From contig NZ_JASAOI010000019.1 of assembly GCF_029953285.1 (NCBI RefSeq), positions 124,001 through 188,000 on the forward strand: 64,000 bases of DNA. Reading direction: 5' to 3'. Below the pieces are notes generated by a model. That model saw only the letters and a list, made by a program, of their open reading frames with translations. It searched no databases and was not told the DNA's origin. The DNA comes from Yinghuangia seranimata (GTDB lineage: Bacteria > Actinomycetota > Actinomycetes > Streptomycetales > Streptomycetaceae). Below, one piece after another: positions 42,171 through 49,981 of this stretch. A program made the position numbers and the translations under genes. Positions within the stretch are counted from its first letter, which is position 1, and each line of letters opens with the position of its first letter.

Positions 42171-42995
42171 ATGACCGAAGAGAACGCCCCGACCGAACCC
42201 CCCGTCCTCGTCGAGCGCGACGGCCACGTCCTCGTCATCACGCTGAACCGGCCGCACGCGAAGAACGCGCTGACCGGCGAGATGATGGCGATCCTCGAGG
42301 AGACGTGGGACGTCGTCAACGAGGACCCCGAGATCCGGGCGGTCATCCTGACGGGCGCGGGCGGCGCGTTCTGCGCGGGCGCGGACCTGAAGAACATGAG
42401 CAAGAGCTCGCCGGGCGACGCCTTCAAGGGCGACGGCGACGGGACGAAGCTCGTGCTCGACATGTCCGTGATGAAGTGGATCCTCAAGGGCTTCACGCTC
42501 AAGAAGCCGCTCATCGCCGCGGTCGAGGGTCCGGCCATCGCCGGCGGCACCGAGATCCTCCAGTCGACCGACATCCGCGTCGCGGGCGAGTCGGCGCGGT
42601 TCGGGGTGTCCGAGGTCAAGTGGGGGCTGTTCCCGCTGGGCGGTTCGGCGGTGCGGCTGCGGCGTCAGATCCCCTACACGGTGGCGGCGGACATCCTCCT
42701 GACCGGGCGTCACCTGTACGCGCCGGAGGCCAAGGAGATCGGCCTGATCTCGCACATCGTCCCCGACGGGACGGCGCTGGAGAAGGCGAAGGAGATCGCG
42801 AACACCATCGCGGCCAACGGCCCGATCGCGGTCCAGGCCGTGCTGCGGGTGCTCCGCGAGACCGACGAGCTGCCGGAGGACGAGGCGTTCAAGATCGAGT
42901 CCGAGATCGGTATGCGCGTCTTCCTGAGCGAGGACGCCAAGATCGGGCCGCGTGCCTTCGCGGAGCGGAAGACACCGGAGTTCAAGGGGCGCTGA
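42171..42995 (+). CDS. Enoyl-CoA hydratase/isomerase (crotonase family)
   Basis: 274 residues. The oxyanion-hole strand is [12 protein letters not shown] and the second loop [15 protein letters not shown]. Both glutamates of true hydratases have counterparts (Glu in GGTEIL and in FGVSEVKWG), so hydration of a trans-enoyl-CoA is likely. The hydrated product would suit the thiolase-like/DUF35 retro-aldolase pair (inference). The ATG at 42171 follows a TTTTCCGGAGAG leader. Last gene of the marR-acd-ech transcript; a strong inverted repeat follows at 43038. Confidence 0.93.
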   Translation: MTEENAPTEPPVLVERDGHVLVITLNRPHAKNALTGEMMAILEETWDVVNEDPEIRAVILTGAGGAFCAGADLKNMSKSSPGDAFKGDGDGTKLVLDMSVMKWILKGFTLKKPLIAAVEGPAIAGGTEILQSTDIRVAGESARFGVSEVKWGLFPLGGSAVRLRRQIPYTVAADILLTGRHLYAPEAKEIGLISHIVPDGTALEKAKEIANTIAANGPIAVQAVLRVLRETDELPEDEAFKIESEIGMRVFLSEDAKIGPRAFAERKTPEFKGR

Positions 42996-43037
42996 TCCGC
43001 CGCGGCACCGCCGAATCACGGCGTTGGGCGAACGCCC

Positions 43038-43067
43038 GTGCCCGGACCGGGATCCCGGTCCGGGCAC
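43038..43067. terminator. Perfect 30-nt inverted repeat between convergent genes
   Basis: GTGCCCGGACCGGGA followed directly by its reverse complement, with no spacer. It lies between the ends of the enoyl-CoA hydratase gene (plus) and the secreted-protein gene (minus). The position suits a two-way terminator. There is no T-run, which is common in high-GC actinomycetes. Confidence 0.75.
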
Positions 43068-43094
43068 AGGTGCTTGCGCGGAGCTGTGTCGGCG

Positions 43095-44261
43095 TCAGTC
43101 CTCGGGGATGTACGCCGTGCACGTCGAGAACGCCTGGTTCTGGACGCAGGTGAACAGCTGGTTCCACTTGCTGTTGGTGTCGGCGACCGCCTTGGTGAGC
43201 GTGTCCTTGCAGGCGTCGTCGGACAGGCCCCAGAGGGCTCCGTCCGGCCAGCCGGCCTGCGCGGTGCGCGACTGGATCGCGTCGGTGCAGGCCTTGGGCG
43301 GGTCGTACTGCTTGATCTGATCGAGGAACTCGAGGTACTTCGGGTCCTGCGGCGCCGCGGCCAGGGTGTTCAGCACCTGCTGCGCGGCGGCCTTCTGCTG
43401 CGGCGTCGAGTTCGGGTCGGCGATGACCTGCAGCGCCTGGGTCTGCTGCTGGATGACCTGCTGGACCTTCTGCTTGTCCTCGGTCTTCTTCGGTGCCGTC
43501 TTCGGGTCGGCGAGCGCGACCAGGCCGGCGCTGAGGATCTTGACCTGCGTCTCGATCGCCTGCCGGACCTGCGGCGTGAGGTTCGGGTTCTTGATCGTCG
43601 TCACGATCCCGCTCAAGGACTGCGAGAGCTGCAGGTAGAAGGTCCGGTCCGCGGCGGCGACGTTCGGGTCCTGGCTCAACCGCAGCGCGGCGTTGGCCCC
43701 GTCGAGCGCCTGCTTCAGCAACGCCTTGTCCGCCGGCGGCGTCTTCGGGTCCTGAAGCGCCTTGAGGGTCGCGTTGATGCCCAGCACGATCGCCTGGTTG
43801 GCCTGGCGGACGGCTGGCGAGAGGTTGGGGTTCGCGGCCGCGTCGGTGGCCGCCTGCAGGGCGTCCCTGAGCTTCTGCTTGTCGGCCTCGGGGATGTCGA
43901 GCTTGTTGATCTGATCCTGCAGTTCCTGCTGCGTGCCCGCCGGGACCAGGTTCTGGGTCGGGCCGCCCGACGTCGTCGTGCCGCCGGAGGTGGTCGTACC
44001 CGGCTTCGTCGTGGTGGTGATCTTGCCCGAGGGCGCCCCGGTCTTGGGCGACTGCGGATTGAGTGATTTCGGGACCTGCGTCGTCCCGGGCGCCTGCGGC
44101 GAGTACGGATTCGGAGGCGCGGTCGTGTCGGCCGGTGCGGGCTCGGGTGGTGCCGCGGCGTCCTGCGTCGCCGCAGCCGCCACGGAAGGTACTGCGAGGA
44201 CGGCCGCGAGGCAGGACGTGCCTACGATGCGGGTCATCCGTCGCCTGGCGAATGAAGGCAT
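43095..44261 (-). CDS. Secreted protein with 27-residue helical repeats
   Basis: 388 residues. An Arg-rich Sec signal (about 1-31, ending AVPSVAAAA) is followed by a Pro/Thr/Ser linker (about 35-105). A helical array follows, in which a D/N-P pair recurs at residues 144, 171, 198, 225 and 252, exactly 27 apart, and again at 282 and 306. The C-terminal domain (320-388) has four cysteines (325, 351, 372, 381) that could form two disulfides. No family is recognised. It is probably exported and held or exposed at the cell surface by the flexible linker. It has its own promoter region; the closest plus-strand unit converges on it. Confidence 0.75.
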   Translation of the reverse strand: MPSFARRRMTRIVGTSCLAAVLAVPSVAAAATQDAAAPPEPAPADTTAPPNPYSPQAPGTTQVPKSLNPQSPKTGAPSGKITTTTKPGTTTSGGTTTSGGPTQNLVPAGTQQELQDQINKLDIPEADKQKLRDALQAATDAAANPNLSPAVRQANQAIVLGINATLKALQDPKTPPADKALLKQALDGANAALRLSQDPNVAAADRTFYLQLSQSLSGIVTTIKNPNLTPQVRQAIETQVKILSAGLVALADPKTAPKKTEDKQKVQQVIQQQTQALQVIADPNSTPQQKAAAQQVLNTLAAAPQDPKYLEFLDQIKQYDPPKACTDAIQSRTAQAGWPDGALWGLSDDACKDTLTKAVADTNSKWNQLFTCVQNQAFSTCTAYIPED

Positions 44262-44433
44262 GGTGCTTCCCGGTGCGTGAGGACTTGTGGTGCGGCCGCC
44301 GCCGACAGGGCCGCTGCGGCGGCCCTACGGTGACCGGAGCCGACTGCTCGACGGTGCACGCGTACGGACACGATCTACTTTTCACGCTGCCCCGGCCGGG
44401 CGCAACCGGTGCGCCGACGGACGGCTGTGTGCG

Positions 44434-44928
44434 TCAGACCGCACCGGGATGGTAGGCGTGGACCGCGTTGGCGGCGAGTGTGGCGTGCAACCGGGTTGTG
44501 CGGGAGGTCAGTTCGGGTTGCGACCAGGAGATCAGCAGGTACTCGGCCTCGCGGCTGTCCTGGGCGCCCCGCCTGCGCAGCGGGGCCGGAACCCGGATCG
44601 CCGTGCCCGGCCGCAACAGCACTGTCAGACGGAGAGTGCGGCCCTGGCGAACGTACGAGATCGACGACAGTTCGCCCCAGGGCACGTCGAGCGTGCTCGC
44701 GCCCAGACGGAACCGCAGGCCGTGGGCATCGGCGCTCATCGAACTGCGCACGAGCAGGGGCAGGGACTTGACCAGGCTCGGCAGGAAGCCGAAGACGAAC
44801 GCGCTGGCGGAGGTCATCGCGGCCACGGTGGGGTCCGGACTGAGGAGCACGCAGAGCGCGATGACCACAGCGGTCCAGATCGCCGGATTGCGTATTTTAC
44901 GCCGGAAGACGGGCGGGCCGCCGTCCAC
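44434..44928 (-). CDS. Membrane protein with PH-like cytosolic domain
   Basis: 164 residues. Two hydrophobic helices near the N-terminus (AIWTAVVIALCVLL and TSASAFVFGFLPSLV) are followed by a beta-rich domain: LRFRLGASTLDVPWGELSSI, then RTLRLTVLLRPG. The pattern matches small actinobacterial proteins with a PH-like (bPH) domain. Function unknown. The GTG at 44928 has GAGGAG 9 nt upstream. The frame upstream of that start is occupied by the kinase relic in a different frame, so the longer open frame is not used. Confidence 0.65.
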   Translation of the reverse strand: MDGGPPVFRRKIRNPAIWTAVVIALCVLLSPDPTVAAMTSASAFVFGFLPSLVKSLPLLVRSSMSADAHGLRFRLGASTLDVPWGELSSISYVRQGRTLRLTVLLRPGTAIRVPAPLRRRGAQDSREAEYLLISWSQPELTSRTTRLHATLAANAVHAYHPGAV

Positions 44929-44984
44929 GGTCGCGAACTCCTCGGCGGAGGGCCGCGGGCGGGGAGCGGGCGGCACCGCCTGAG

Positions 44985-45233
44985 CGCGGCCCCGACGGCG
45001 TGCGCGCTCGGCCTGTCCGCCGGTGCCTTCGTGAGGCAGCGGGCGAGCAAGGGCACCAACCCGGAAGGGAGCGCGTCCAGGCGTGGCTCGGCGTGCACGA
45101 CGCGGAAGAGCAGAGCGTGCGAAGTCCCGCTCCCGAAGGGCGGTTGGCTCGGGGTGACCCCGCCGACGAGGTCGGCCCAGGTGGAGACGTGCACCCACGG
45201 CGTCACGTCGGTCCGGCGCGGAGTCGACCTCAC
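44985..45233 (-). pseudogene. Relic of a serine/threonine protein kinase C-lobe
   Basis: In one minus-strand frame the peptide VHVSTWADLVGG, QPPFGSGTSHALLFRVVHAE, PRLDALPSGLVPLLARCL and ADRPSAHAV follows the late C-lobe of Hanks-type kinases (the region after the APE motif to the end of the domain). The ATP-binding and catalytic loops are absent, and nothing upstream on this strand could encode them. The fragment is therefore the tail of a lost kinase gene directly upstream of the PH-like membrane protein. Confidence 0.7.
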
Positions 45234-45393
45234 GTCTACCCGAGACCTGACCGGTAACTCTCAAGGTGCCGACGGCACTCCACCCAGCGGCCGAGACCGA
45301 CTGCGCCCGCCGAGTGATCCGCCGAGCACCCGCCGGCTGCGATCTTCGATGCGGAACGACCCACCGGGGTCGCCGGATCGAGGAGACACCCGC

Positions 45394-45957
45394 ATGTCCC
45401 ACGGCGCCATCGCCACCCCCGTCAACGGCGGACGACTCCGCACCGCGTGGAAGGCCGCGCACGAGCCCCTGCCCGGCGTCTCGCCGCGCACCCGACGCCT
45501 GGCGTACGCGGTTCCGCTGGTCGTACTCCCGTCCAGCGTCTGGCGGTTGCCGGCAGTCTTCGACAGCGGGATCAGCGCGGGCGAGCGGCTGTACATCCCG
45601 ACGCTGTCCGTCGTCTCCGAGCTCCTCGCGTTCACGGCCGTCGGCCTGGTCGCCCGCTGGGGCGAGGTGTTCCCGACGTGGATCCCGGGCCTGCACGGCC
45701 GCCGTGTCCCGGTGCGGCTCGCGGTGGTTCCCGCGGCCCTGGCGGCGACCGTGCTGACGGCGATGTTCACGCTCGTCACCCCGATCACGACGGTCCTGGG
45801 CACGACCATCCGCGGCGACGACCTCCCGGCCGACGCCCCCGGCCAGGGCGCGAGCCTCGGCAGCCTGTGGTTCTACGCCTGCTACACCCCGTTGATGCTG
45901 TGGGGCCCGCTCCTGGCCGTCCTGACGGTCGCCTACTGGCGGCGTCGCCGGGCGTGA
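45394..45957 (+). CDS. Hypothetical four-helix membrane protein
   Basis: 187 residues with about four hydrophobic helices: LAYAVPLVVLPSSVWRL, LSVVSELLAFTAVGLVA, LAVVPAALAATVLTAMFTLV and SLWFYACYTPLMLWGPLLAV. The C-terminus is Arg-rich (WRRRRA), so it probably ends in the cytosol. No family recognised. The ATG at 45394 has GAGGAG 9 nt upstream. It converges on the VOC gene with a 1-nt gap. Confidence 0.75.
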   Translation: MSHGAIATPVNGGRLRTAWKAAHEPLPGVSPRTRRLAYAVPLVVLPSSVWRLPAVFDSGISAGERLYIPTLSVVSELLAFTAVGLVARWGEVFPTWIPGLHGRRVPVRLAVVPAALAATVLTAMFTLVTPITTVLGTTIRGDDLPADAPGQGASLGSLWFYACYTPLMLWGPLLAVLTVAYWRRRRA

Positions 45958-45958
45958 G

Positions 45959-46393
45959 TCAGTCGAGGCAGAACTCGTTGCCCTCGATGTCCTGCATGTT
46001 CTGGCACGACTCGTTGTACTCGTCGGCGATCAGGAGTTCGCCGCGGACCGCGCCGAGGGCGACCAGGCGGGTGCACTCGGCCTCGAGGGCGGCGAGGCGT
46101 TCCGCGCCGACGAGGCCGGTGCCGACCCGTACGTCCAGATGGACCCGGTTCTTGACGACCTTGCCCTCGGGGACGCGCTGGAAGTACAGGCGCGGGCCCT
46201 CACCCGCCGGGTCCATGCAGGCGAACCCCGCGCCCTGGCGCTCGGGCGGCAGCGAGCGGTCGTAGTCGCCCCAGGTGGCGAACCCCTGCGGCGGAGGCGG
46301 CACGACGTACCCCAATACCTCGCACCAGAAGCGGGCGACGCGCTCGGGGTCCGCGCAGTCGAAGGTGACCTGGACTTTCCTGATCGATGCCAT
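45959..46393 (-). CDS. VOC (glyoxalase-like) family protein
   Basis: 144 residues with paired beta-alpha-beta-beta-beta modules. KVQVTFDCADPERVARFW opens the first, with a DP-x-x-x-A-R-F-W helix typical of glyoxalase-like domains; NRVHLDVRV and the final IEGNEFCLD close the second. Such proteins bind a metal or small molecule; the substrate is unknown. The start ATG at 46393 (MASIRKVQ) is preferred because the family begins there. An upstream ATG at 46420 lacks support. Confidence 0.85.
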   Translation of the reverse strand: MASIRKVQVTFDCADPERVARFWCEVLGYVVPPPPQGFATWGDYDRSLPPERQGAGFACMDPAGEGPRLYFQRVPEGKVVKNRVHLDVRVGTGLVGAERLAALEAECTRLVALGAVRGELLIADEYNESCQNMQDIEGNEFCLD

Positions 46394-46436
46394 CAGGCCA
46401 CCGTAGCGCCTGGTGATCATCGGGGCGTCGGGGTTC

Positions 46437-47195
46437 CTAGCCGAGCGGTGGCACTTCGAGGACGAGGAACAGGAAACAGGGCCTGCTCGAAATGTCCTGG
46501 AAGCCTTCGGGGAACAGGTCGCGGGCGGCGGGGTCCGGCTGCGGCTCGGTGATCGCGGAGATGCGGAAGCCCGCGGCGGTGAAGGCCTCGGTCGTCGCGT
46601 GCAGCGACCTGCGCCAGAACCTCATCTGGACCGTCTGCCCGCCGAACGTCCAGGGGAAGCCGTAGGTGGTCGTCGCGAAGTAGTCCGGCCGAGGATCCCC
46701 GTGCATGTAGGCCACCAAGGGGTGGTCCACCGACACGATCAGGCGGCCGCCAGGCCGCAGCACGCGCCGCAGCTCGGCCAGCGGCGGCCCCCAGTCCTCC
46801 AGGTAGTGCAGCACCAGCGAGGCGACCACGACGTCGAACGCGCCGTCGTCGAACGGCAGTCGGTCGCGGAGGTCGACCTGGTGCAGGTCCGCGTCGTCGC
46901 CGAGCCGCCGCTTGGCGAGCGCGAGCATCCCGGCGCTGGCGTCGACACCGGTGACGACCGCGCCGCGGTCGATCAGCGCGGCGGACAGCGGACCCGAGCC
47001 GCAACCGGCGTCCAGGACCCGGCGGCCGGCCACGTCTCCGGCGAGGGCCAGCATCGCGGGGCGCTCGTAGTAGGCGTTGACGAGGCTGTTCTCGTTCTCC
47101 TCCGCGTACGCCTCCGCGAATCCGTCGTAGTCGTTGATCTGGGCGGGTTCGGCGAACTCCGCACTGTTCTCGGGCGCATCGCTTACACGGTTCAT
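46437..47195 (-). CDS. Class I SAM-dependent methyltransferase
   Basis: 252 residues. SAM-binding motif I is VLDAGCGSGPLSAAL (about 60-74), with GVDASAGML as the acidic end of strand 2, DVVVASLVLHYLEDW and RVLRPGGRLIVSVDHPL. This is the UbiE/Methyltransf_11 arrangement for small molecules; the substrate cannot be inferred from the neighbours. ATG at 47195. Confidence 0.9.
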   Translation of the reverse strand: MNRVSDAPENSAEFAEPAQINDYDGFAEAYAEENENSLVNAYYERPAMLALAGDVAGRRVLDAGCGSGPLSAALIDRGAVVTGVDASAGMLALAKRRLGDDADLHQVDLRDRLPFDDGAFDVVVASLVLHYLEDWGPPLAELRRVLRPGGRLIVSVDHPLVAYMHGDPRPDYFATTTYGFPWTFGGQTVQMRFWRRSLHATTEAFTAAGFRISAITEPQPDPAARDLFPEGFQDISSRPCFLFLVLEVPPLG

Positions 47196-47214
47196 CGCGG
47201 CAGCCTAGCGGCGC

Positions 47215-47601
47215 TCAGGGACTGGGGACGGAACGCAAAAGCGAGTTCGCGACCACGGCCAGGACGATCGAGGCGATCAGCGCGGCACTCTTGGTCACGC
47301 GAAGGCGGGCCGACAGGACCCCGGCCAGCACCGACAGCAGCCCTGAGAGGACACCGCAGAGGAACGCCGTGGCCAGGATGTGGCCAGGGTGCGCGCCGCA
47401 GTATGCCTCGCGGCCGGAGTCGGACTGACAGTCGACGATGGCCATGTTCCCGAAGGCCCAGAACCCCAGCCAAGCGTTCACCGGGATCGCGATCAACTGG
47501 ACGAGGACCGCCATGACGAGCCAGCCGACCCCGCCCCGTTCACGGTGGGGTTCGTTCCAAGGCTGCGCGCCGGGCCACGGCTGGTATGGATTCGTCTGCA
47601 T
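47215..47601 (-). CDS. Hypothetical small membrane protein
   Basis: 128 residues. A Pro/Trp-rich cytosolic head (MQTNPYQPWPGAQPWNEP) leads to about three membrane helices: VGWLVMAVLVQLIAIPVNAW, ATAFLCGVLSGLLSVLAGVL and ALIASIVLAVVANSL. No known domain; heads of this type are common in streptomycete membrane proteins. ATG at 47601. It ends 19 nt before the methyltransferase start, so the two may be co-transcribed. Confidence 0.75.
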   Translation of the reverse strand: MQTNPYQPWPGAQPWNEPHRERGGVGWLVMAVLVQLIAIPVNAWLGFWAFGNMAIVDCQSDSGREAYCGAHPGHILATAFLCGVLSGLLSVLAGVLSARLRVTKSAALIASIVLAVVANSLLRSVPSP

Positions 47602-47690
47602 GGGTCAAGCCTCGTACTCGACGGTAACAACGCGGCAGGGCTCCCGTACTCAGCTGGACCCGCACGGCTACCTAGCCCCCGCTGGGGGCA

Positions 47691-48791
47691 TCAGCCGCCT
47701 CGGCCCGCCCGGTTCGTCCTCGCCAACAGCCACATCAGGTACGGCGCGCCGACGGCGCCGGTCACGACGCCCACGGGGATCTCCGTCGGGGAGAACAGGG
47801 TCCGGCCGATCAGGTCGGCCGCGAGCATCAGCACCGCGCCGGTCAACGCGCTTGCCAGCAGTGGGATTTCGGCCCGGCCGGTGAGGCGTCGGGCGATCTG
47901 GGGCGCGCCGAGCGCGATGAAGCCGACCAGGCCGGCGGAGGCCGCGGCCACGGCGGCGAGGCACGTCGCGATGCCGAGGAGGACGATCCGCACGGGGCCC
48001 ACCCGCACACCGAGGCCTCGCGCGGTGTCCTCGTCGAACTGCAGGAGCTGGTAGGCCCGTCCGAGCAGGAGTACGGGCGGGACCAGCACCAACAGCGCCA
48101 GCCCGACCCACTTCACGTGGGTGTAGTCACGCCCGTTCAGGCTGCCCGTCAGCCACACCATCGCCCGCGACGCCTGGTCGATGTGGGCCTTCGCGAGCAT
48201 CCAGCGCGTCAGCGCCACCAACGCGCCGTGCGCGGCGAGGCCGACGAGGACGAAGCGGTATCCGGTGACCGTGCCGCCCCGGTACGCGAACACGTAGATC
48301 AGCCCGGCCGTGAGCAGCGCTCCGAGCAGCGCGCCGAGGGGAACGGCCCCGTAGGTCGCCGCCCCGGCCGCCGTGACGCCCCCGAAGAGGATCGTCGAGA
48401 CGGCACCCGCCCCCGCCCCGGCGGAGATGCCGATCAGGTCTGGGCTCGCCAGCGGGTTCCGCGTCACCGCCTGGAACAACGCCCCTGCGAGGGCGAACGC
48501 GACGCCGACCAGCACTGCCGTCAACGCGCGCGGCAGCCGCAGTTCACGGACGACGAGATGCGCGTCGTCCGGGCCCACGCCGAACAGGGCGCCGAGCACC
48601 TGGGATACGGAGAGGTTGGTGTACGTCCCGTAGCAGAGCGACGCGACCAGCAGGCCGAATCCGACCGCGACGAGGCCTGTGTTGGCGAGGACGACACGGG
48701 GGTGGACGCGGAAGCCGAACCGCCCGACGCGCACTTTCGGACGCCTTGCCGCCGACCTCACGGGCGGCTCCGGAACAGCGACAACCGTCAC
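47691..48791 (-). CDS. FecCD-family iron-siderophore ABC permease
   Basis: 366 residues. A cytosolic lead of about 35 residues precedes about ten membrane helices. FecCD signatures include LVVRELRLPRALTAVLVGVA, ALFQAVTRNPLASPDLIG and FIALGAPQIARRLTG (the ATPase-coupling loop region). It imports ferric siderophore with its partner permease, a binding lipoprotein and an ATPase. The GTG at 48791 overlaps the partner's stop as GTGA. No ATPase gene follows; the next genes are unrelated. Confidence 0.93.
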   Translation of the reverse strand: MTVVAVPEPPVRSAARRPKVRVGRFGFRVHPRVVLANTGLVAVGFGLLVASLCYGTYTNLSVSQVLGALFGVGPDDAHLVVRELRLPRALTAVLVGVAFALAGALFQAVTRNPLASPDLIGISAGAGAGAVSTILFGGVTAAGAATYGAVPLGALLGALLTAGLIYVFAYRGGTVTGYRFVLVGLAAHGALVALTRWMLAKAHIDQASRAMVWLTGSLNGRDYTHVKWVGLALLVLVPPVLLLGRAYQLLQFDEDTARGLGVRVGPVRIVLLGIATCLAAVAAASAGLVGFIALGAPQIARRLTGRAEIPLLASALTGAVLMLAADLIGRTLFSPTEIPVGVVTGAVGAPYLMWLLARTNRAGRGG

Positions 48792-49810
48792 GCCGCACGC
48801 TCCCTCAGCCGGCCACGCTTCACCATCGCGATCAGGAAGGGCGCCCCGATGAACGCGGTCACGACGCCGACTTCGAGCTCGGCCGGGCGCGCGACCACGC
48901 GCCCGATGACGTCCGCTCCCAGCATGAGCGCCCCGCCCGCGAGCCCGCTGCAGGGGATCAGCCACCGCGCGTCGGGCCCGGTCAGCGACCGCACGATGTG
49001 CGGAATGACCAGGCCGACGAAGGTGATCGGCCCGGCTGCCGCAACAGCGGCCCCGGTGAGGAGGATGACGGCGAGCGCGCCGAGCGCCCGGGTCCGCCGC
49101 ACCGGCGTCCCCAGGCTCTTGGCCAGGTCGTCGCCGAGGGCAAGGGCGTTGAGGCTGCCCGACAGCAGGAGGGCGATGGCCAGCCCGACGAGTACGAACG
49201 GCAGCAGCTGCCACGCCAGTTCGGGGTCCCGTCCGGCCAGCGAGCCGACCGCCCAACTGCGGTACTGGTCCAGCGTGCTGACGTCCAGCAGCACCAGCGC
49301 GTTCGTGAACGCGTCGAGCAGCGCGGTCACCGCCGCCCCGGCCAGCGCGAGCTTGGCCGGCGTCGCGCCCCCGGACCCCGCACCGCCGACGATGTAGGCC
49401 AGCAGCCCGGCCGCCGCGCCCATGGCGAACGCGGCCCACACGTACTGGTACGAGGCGGTCCACCCGAACATCCCGATGGCCGCCGCGACCCCGAACGCGC
49501 CGCCCGCGCCGACCCCGATGATCCCCGGGTCGCCGAGCGGGTTGCGGGTGATCTCCTGGGTGACCGCGCCGGCCACGCCGAGGGCGACGCCGACGAGCAG
49601 CCCGAGCATCGTGCGCGGCATGCGCAGCTCGCGGACGACGACCGCGTCGCCGTCGCGGCTGCCGGTCAGGGCGGCGAACACGTCCGACAGCGGGACGTTC
49701 TTGGCCCCGATCGCAAACGAGGCGAAAACGGCCACAATCAGGACAGCCGCGAGCGCGAGGACGACGAGTCCGTTGCGCGCGGCACGGCGGGGCGCGGGAG
49801 GGGCAGGCAC
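48788..49810 (-). CDS. FecCD-family iron-siderophore ABC permease
   Basis: 340 residues with about ten membrane helices. VVVRELRMPRTMLGLLVGVA, TQEITRNPLGDPGIIGV and ITFVGLVIPHIVRSLTG are the family signatures. It probably forms a heterodimer with the 47691 product. The GTG at 49810 is the first codon downstream of an iron box (49817-49835), so expression should rise when iron is low. Divergent from the binding protein at 49982. Confidence 0.93.
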   Translation of the reverse strand: MPAPPAPRRAARNGLVVLALAAVLIVAVFASFAIGAKNVPLSDVFAALTGSRDGDAVVVRELRMPRTMLGLLVGVALGVAGAVTQEITRNPLGDPGIIGVGAGGAFGVAAAIGMFGWTASYQYVWAAFAMGAAAGLLAYIVGGAGSGGATPAKLALAGAAVTALLDAFTNALVLLDVSTLDQYRSWAVGSLAGRDPELAWQLLPFVLVGLAIALLLSGSLNALALGDDLAKSLGTPVRRTRALGALAVILLTGAAVAAAGPITFVGLVIPHIVRSLTGPDARWLIPCSGLAGGALMLGADVIGRVVARPAELEVGVVTAFIGAPFLIAMVKRGRLRERAA

Positions 49811-49816
49811 GCCCTG

Positions 49817-49835
49817 AAAGGTAAGGCATACCTAA
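49817..49835 (-). promoter_or_regulatory. Iron box (IdeR/DmdR-type operator) of the permease genes
   Basis: On the minus strand TTAGGTATGCCTTACCTTT, matching the actinobacterial iron-box consensus TTAGGTTAGGCTCACCTAA at 13 of 19 positions as counted by eye. It lies 6 nt before the GTG of the first permease. Fe(II)-bound repressor should shut the genes off in iron-rich cells. Confidence 0.7.
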
Positions 49836-49902
49836 GTTACCGACAAACCCTCCCCCTTGCTGTCGGTTATGAGGGTTGGCTAACTTCTCTCCCGTCGCCG
49901 GG

Positions 49903-49921
49903 TTAGGCAAGCCTTACCTTC
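49903..49921 (+). promoter_or_regulatory. Iron box of the siderophore-binding protein and biosynthesis genes
   Basis: TTAGGCAAGCCTTACCTTC, about 12 of 19 matches to the same consensus, 60 bp upstream of the binding-protein ATG. The pair of boxes in one divergent gap ties uptake and synthesis to the same iron signal. Confidence 0.7.
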
Positions 49922-49981
49922 ACCGGTGCGGGCCACCCGGCGCCCTCTGTCCCCCGCACCACCTTGCACCTTGGAGAACAC

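Noticed and set aside
43038-43067. Perfect 30-nt palindrome as a regulatory operator
   Set aside because: It lies between the 3' ends of two convergent genes, with no start codon or promoter nearby, so a terminator is the simpler reading.
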